Below, one piece after another: positions 59,349-64,000 of a stretch of DNA of 64,000 nucleotides. The translations under genes and the position numbers were made by a program. The stretch's first letter is position 1. Every line of letters starts with the position of its first letter. Source of the DNA: Neolentinus lepideus HHB14362 ss-1 (Eukaryota > Basidiomycota > Agaricomycetes > Gloeophyllales > Gloeophyllaceae); NCBI GenBank assembly GCA_001632425.1, contig KV425566.1, positions 455,318 through 519,317 of the forward strand, read 5' to 3'. The notes beneath the pieces are model-generated. The model searched no databases, was not told the DNA's origin, and saw nothing but the letters and a program-made list of their open reading frames with translations.

Positions 59349-59562
59349 CACTTGAATATCTATAGTTAAACATTGAGCAAAACTGATAGCAAAATATTTT
59401 CTCCGAGAAACATTTTTGTAAGCGAGTTTGTTTTAAATCTTTGCCGACTGGTAAATAATTATATATATTACCATGAGGGCTAATTAGGAATTATATTATG
59501 TAATACCATATATTACCTTTTGATGGTATAAAAAAGTATATAGAAAAGTATATATTTGGGAC

Positions 59563-59627
59563 TGAGTCAGAATGTATTGCCCGGTGATCGCCCGGTGATT
59601 GCCCATTGGGGGCCCAGTGGCCACCCA
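59563..59627 (-). repeat. Inner repeat block, inverted partner of 59830-59909
   Basis: It contains AATGTATTGCCC, GTGATCGCCC and GTGATTGCCCATTG in the opposite orientation to the right block. The copies are less regular than in the right block. Confidence 0.6.
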
Positions 59628-59829
59628 CAGAGCACCCACAGCTGCGCCATAAGCACCCACTAATTGCATGACACCCAATACTTGCCAAGGTAGTAGGTAG
59701 ATAGGTAGGTATATTTTGGCAAGAGTCCCAACCATGAATTCCACATCGTTGGCCAGATACACAGCACACTATTACATATTCATCATTATCTATTACTACA
59801 TAGAGTAGTTGTCATGGGCATAGATCTTG

Positions 59830-59894
59830 TGGGTGGTCAGTGGGCAATCACTGGGTGGTCAACGGGCAATCACTGGGCGGTCAATGGGCAATAC
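59830..59894 (+). repeat. Three direct copies of a 22-bp unit
   Basis: Copies start at 59830, 59852 and 59874 and share TGGGTGGTCA-type first halves and GGGCAATCAC-type second halves with one to three differences. Together with the block near 59563 they form a nested inverted array. Confidence 0.75.
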
Positions 59895-60123
59895 ATTTTG
59901 ACAGAGTCAGGAATATATATTTTCCGACTCACTTTTGGATGACACCAAAATGTGAAATAATATATTATATAATAATATAATTAAAAGGCTGAACATTATT
60001 AAAAGTATGGATAGCCACTTAGGCAGCTACCCAAACCTGAAATATATCCATTCCATAAATGGATTTCAAAAGCAAATCTTTTGTTACTTCTTTTCCATTC
60101 TGTTTATATTTAATCATTGTGGT

Positions 60124-60285
60124 CATCTTGAAGGTAATGCTGTGGATAATATTTCATCCAGTCTGTTGACTATTCCCTCAGTATATACTTTTCTCTTTGA
60201 CAGAATGGTTTGCCAAAGTAATTATATGGGATATCCATTTTGATCAACATTTTGCAGGTCCTCAAAGAGTGAGACTCCCGCAGTG
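60124..60285 (-). repeat. Right terminal inverted repeat
   Basis: 162 bp, the inverted partner of 59195-59348, with an extra 7 bp (TCAACAG on the minus strand) relative to the left arm. Confidence 0.85.
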
Positions 60286-60997
60286 TGACCCGTGAGCTTT
60301 ATGGTGACCTGGTCCTTCCTCTCGGCATCCAGCTCGAAGAACCGGATTTGGGTGGGGGGAGGAGATTGAGGATGCAGAGGGGGTGTGGGGGAGGTGGAGA
60401 GTTATTTCTGGGTCGGGGGGGATGGGGGTTGAACGTTGAGAGGGGGACGCTGATTCGAATTCTCACTGCGTTCTGGACTTGTCTGTTTGGGGGTCAAACA
60501 GATACGACCACAAGTTGTACTCACGCGTATTTGAATGTCAGAGCACATCTCATTGCTGAGCCTCGAGTATATGTGCCTAGGCGCGAGCACGTGGGCATGT
60601 CATGCCTTCAGACACGTCGGTTATTTGTGGCTCTAACTAGACGCGTCTACCCAGTCTACTCTTACCTACTACAACCTTGTGTACCTGTGCCCGGTTACAA
60701 AATCATTAATATTGGCTTTCTTCGATGATATCCCTTCAGAACCGTTGAGTCCAAATTGAGACTGTTACTGAGCCTCTTGAAATCCGCTAAGTCCAACTCC
60801 AACGGAGTTTTAACAAGTCACACTTCATTCATCCTGGCGCTGGGACCCATGCCTCTCTCTCCGTCCCTCATCGACGTGCCTCTCTCTCCATCCCTCACCG
60901 ACGTGTCTCTCTCTCCATCCCTCACCGTCTCTCTCTCCATCCCTCATCGACACCTCTGTCTCTCCATCCCTCAGGCGTCAAGGCCTCACCTCTGACT
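60286..60997. other. Region between the inverted-repeat element and the Tnp2 gene
   Basis: G-rich, then ordinary sequence without a gene, then the minisatellite. It could contain the 5' terminus of the element carrying the Tnp2 gene, but no clear terminal motif was identified. Confidence 0.4.
60852..60973 (+). repeat. 27-bp minisatellite, partly degraded
   Basis: The unit CCTCTCTCTCCATCCCTCA, followed by about 8 variable bases (CCGACGTG or similar), recurs four to five times with shortening of later copies. Confidence 0.7.
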
Positions 60998-63900
60998 ATG
61001 TTATCGTCGTACACTAAGGTACAGGAGTATCGATGTTATTGTAAAAAGTGCAACGGCAAGCGGGTAAGCCGGTGGGACAGGGACAAGCACAAGCGCGATG
61101 AAGTCCTGCAACGGTGCCAGAAACTTGCACTTCCAAGTGTATATCGACAAGATGGTGAGTTCCGGATCATACACCTCGAGAATCACCCCTGTCATCGTTT
61201 TTGCAGATACGCGCTTGAATCCTTCTTCAAGTACAACCAAGAAGCAACGTCCAGCTGCCATTCCACTCCATTCCATTCCGATGCAACTCGCTACTACAAT
61301 CAATGATGGCTCTCCAACGGCACCCCTTGACTCGGACGGAGACCTCGAGATGGAACCCGAGAAGTTGCAAGTCTTAGAGGACGTGAGTTCTTCAGGCTAT
61401 AGTTACTGATTTCAAATTTATCTAATCCTGCATGCAGTATTCTCAGGACGCAAACCGACATTCGCATCCCGAACAGCAAGCTGCAGCCAACACTAGCGCA
61501 GATCTCTGTGATCCATCTCCCACCCCCTGCCAGAACTCGAGTGGGAATGAGGTCTTGTCCCCCTTCGCCAACATATTTCTCGAAGAACTTGACTCGGTAT
61601 ATGCGCGTCCCCGGAGTCCCTCCGACGATCCCAATCAAGATGGGACTTCCTCACTCCCACCGGAAGACGACAACACATCCGAATACACAAGTGATTCTAG
61701 CGGGAGTGTGCAAATTCCCCCTACATCCCCGAAGCCAGTCCCAGCGCCGCCCGAGTTCTTCGCGCCGAATGCGGATCTCCCAGATCAGCAGGACATGCAG
61801 GCACAGGGGTCTGATAATGAAGCTCTGACTCAACGAAGGTCTCCGCGCGCACGCAAGGCCCGCGTTCACACAGAGATCCAGACTTTACAGGAACAATCCC
61901 AGCACGCTGATCGCCAACTCGGCCTGTACGACGACCCAGAAGATGGTGACAATGTACAGAATGCTATTGCTGGCAGTGGGCTTGCAGCTACTGACTCTGG
62001 GACCTCTCTCGCTGCTCCGATTCTTGAGATCCAACTGCTCGAGCGCCGCGACTCTGCTGCGCAGTCCTACTCTGAATCGCATCACTCCTGGTTTGTCCGC
62101 ATGGTGTTGATTTTAGTTTCATTCCTCAATATCAAGTATCATGTAACGTTCCGCGCGTGCTCGCTCATACTGTGGACAATGCGGTCCATTTTTATCGGCC
62201 TTGGGCACCTTGCGAGGAACAATACTATGCCGACAACACTGACCTCAGTGATTCAAAACTTCGAGCTAGAAGACCGCTTCCAGATCTACCCCGCCTGTCC
62301 ACTATGTCACGAGCTGTTCTCGTCCTCCAGCAGCCCAGATTCTGTGTGCCCAAACTGCAATGTAGGAATCTTCCAACCGAGGAACCGCTCGTTATTCGAG
62401 AGTCTAACTGGGCGTTGTCCTCCACCTCCCCCGCCTAAATTAGCTGTACCAGTCTCACCGCTGTCAAGTCTTCTGGTTGACTTTCTCGTGGAGGGCGACA
62501 ATGAGGTCATCTGCGAGCAGTGGCTAGACTACGAGCCCAGTAAGGAGGGCGAATACAATTCTATGCTGGATGGTGAAGTGCCGAGAACTGTCAAAGACAG
62601 CAGCGGCAAATGTTTCTTTGCTCGCTCCTCACTTTCGCAACCCAACGAGCTTCGGATCGGAGTGACGTTCAGCTTAGATTGGTGAGTCTGATGTACCTAC
62701 TTATTATTTCAGCTTGCTAATCTTGCGACGACAAAGGTTCAACAAGAATGTATCAAATTATTGCGGCAGTCATTCCGTTGGCGTTACTTCCTTCTGTGTC
62801 TCGAATCTACCGCCGGAATTGAGGTATGCTCGAGTTCGCGTGTTGTTCGTTCTTCATCTTTTACAGATTGCTACGCAGATATATGACATCAAATTTGTTG
62901 GTACCGATTGTCACTCCTGGGCCTTCGGAGCCCACATCCGAACAATTGCAAAAATATCTCAGGATTCTTGTCGACGATCTCATCAAATTATTTGAGGAGG
63001 GTGTTATGATCAAGACCCCTCTATACCCCGAAGGTATGTGCCTGGGAGTCATTTCTTCATCAAGCATCTGATTTCAGGAACATTCTCAGGACGTCTTGTG
63101 CTCGCCTTCCTCTTGGCAATTATCTGTGATCATCCGGCAATGTGCAAAGTATGCGGCTTTGCAGACCATGGACATAGCGAAGCGCCATGCACCAAGTGCC
63201 ATGTCCCACATCACGAGCTGTTCTCAGAGAAGTCACTGTGCAATGGTGCGTATTTCTCACATCAATCCATGACTACGGATCTTTACCATATTGAAGGCTA
63301 TGAGCCTCGCAACGGCGAGACACATCGCGGAAGATGTTTTACTTGGAAGAGCCTCAAGACTCAAGCAGATCGTGATACATTCTTTGAGACGTTTGGCGCG
63401 CGGTGGACTGAATTCGCGCGTTTATCATACTTCGACCTTGTCCGCTACACGCTTATCGACCCTATGCATAACACACTACAGGGAATCGCGAAGAACCAGT
63501 GGTATGCCCAATGGATCCAGAAGAAGATTCTGAGGGCTCCAACCGCAAATGATGGACGGGAACTTGGGCTTGTTCACCAATTCTTAGAAACGGTATGTTT
63601 CGAGGTGCATATAGTCATCTTAACTAACCGTCTGCCTTAGTTCGAGTCACCACTATGGGCAGGACGTCTCCCGATTCGTATGGGCGAACCTGCAGGGGGT
63701 TCTCTCACTGCCGATGAATACAAGTTTGCCACCACCGTGGCCTTACCAATGATTGTATGTATTCTTCTCATAAGTCTGACTGATTACTGATGATATTGTT
63801 AGCTTCCGGTCGTATGGGACGCGTTCCTTCCGACTGCGCAGAAAGACTTTTCTAAGCAGCAGAAGAAGTACAAGGCCGAGATGGCGCAATACAACAAAGA

Positions 63901-64000
63901 TCTCAAGGCGTGGAAGCAACGACACCCTGAGGATCAACAAGAAGCCCATCCCGTGCCGAAGAGAGTCCCAAAGGGTGTTCCACCTTTACCCACACCTGCC
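60998..64000 (+). CDS. Tnp2-family transposase (CACTA/EnSpm type), 3' end outside window
   Basis: Exons read clearly. Exon 1 (from 60998) has YRCYCKKCNGKRVSRWDRDK, a Cys/His cluster. The next exons are Ser/Pro-rich and acidic; the long exon 61440-62681 includes two CxxC pairs (CPLCHEL and CPNCNV) and the helix LIDFLVEG-like LLVDFLVEGDNEVICEQWLD. After introns come LRIGVTFSLDWF, PGPSEPTSEQLQKYLRILVD, DLIKLFEEGVMIKTPLYPEG, LLAIICDHPAMCKVCGFADH, EAPCTKCHVPHHELFSEKSL, ARWTEFARLSYFDLVRYTLI, DPMHNTLQGIAKNQWYAQWI and FESPLWAGRLPIRMGEPAGG. The DPMHN motif and cysteine clusters are hallmarks of fungal Tnp2 transposases. No stop or frameshift was seen in the parts read, so the copy may be active or young. 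The catalytic C-terminal part lies beyond 64000. Confidence 0.88.
60998..64000 (+). mobile_element. CACTA/EnSpm-like transposon, partial
   Basis: Defined by the Tnp2 gene. Its 5' limit was not found and its 3' limit is outside the window, so size and target duplication are unknown. Confidence 0.65.

Larger units (their letters stand above)
59195..60285. mobile_element. Non-autonomous DNA transposon with long terminal inverted repeats
   Basis: The two ends are inverted copies. Left arm 59195-59348 and right arm 60124-60285 begin CACTGCGGGAGTCTCACTC and match without a mismatch for the first 86 bases, then differ by a few substitutions and one 7-bp gap. The element is 1,091 bp, much more AT-rich than its surroundings, and has no long open frame; a 78-codon frame overlaps the right arm. 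Ends of the form CACTG...CAGTG fit the CACTA/CMC group. The flanking bases (TGT left, TGA right) do not give a perfect target duplication. A nested second inverted repeat lies inside. It is 0.7 kb from a Tnp2 transposase gene, which could be its helper. Confidence 0.8.

Noticed and set aside
1..64000. CRISPR arrays, rRNA genes, bacterial operon features
   Set aside because: The introns and gene content are clearly eukaryotic nuclear, and no such arrays or rRNA segments were seen.

Overview
The window is nuclear DNA of a filamentous basidiomycete, most likely an Agaricomycete and probably Polyporales-like. The evidence is many short GT-AG introns of about 50-70 nt, dense genes on both strands, fungal-only families (DASH subunit Dad3, a white-collar GATA/PAS protein, a Zn2Cys6 regulator) and a Tnp2-type transposase of the kind common in wood-decay fungi. 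The order-level placement is inference from protein style, not from a search. Coordinates span first to last coding base and include introns; splice sites were read by eye.

Layout. 1-17 kb: a BTB-like protein, a long gap with nothing convincing, DAD3, ARPC1, white-collar 2, a mitochondrial short-chain dehydrogenase, and a very long kinesin-4-like motor. 17-22 kb: inositol-pentakisphosphate 2-kinase, isovaleryl-CoA dehydrogenase and a small three-exon orphan gene. 22-27.6 kb is gene-poor and holds the wreck of a C2H2 zinc-finger gene. 27.6-40.7 kb: a GC-rich Zn2Cys6 transcription factor; SNW1/Prp45 and CWF19L1/Drn1 in head-to-head orientation; a PLP aminotransferase head-to-head with arginase; and a small basic protein. 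43-58.3 kb: secreted type-B carboxylesterase, Nudix hydrolase, UBLCP1-type phosphatase, a conserved unknown, NECAP, cysteine desulfurase NFS1 and a two-RRM SR protein. 59-64 kb is a transposon zone: a 1.09-kb AT-rich element with long terminal inverted repeats, then a large Tnp2 (CACTA/EnSpm) transposase gene cut by the window end.

Most genes are housekeeping and there is no obvious biosynthetic cluster. Functional neighbours are two spliceosome-associated proteins sharing a 313-bp intergenic region, and arginase beside an aminotransferase across a shared promoter region with a TATA-like box on each side. DAD3, ARPC1 and the kinesin are all cytoskeletal but probably adjacent by chance. The least ordinary parts are the inverted-repeat element with its nested 22-bp repeats, the decayed zinc-finger locus, and arginase with 20-nt and 10-nt exons.
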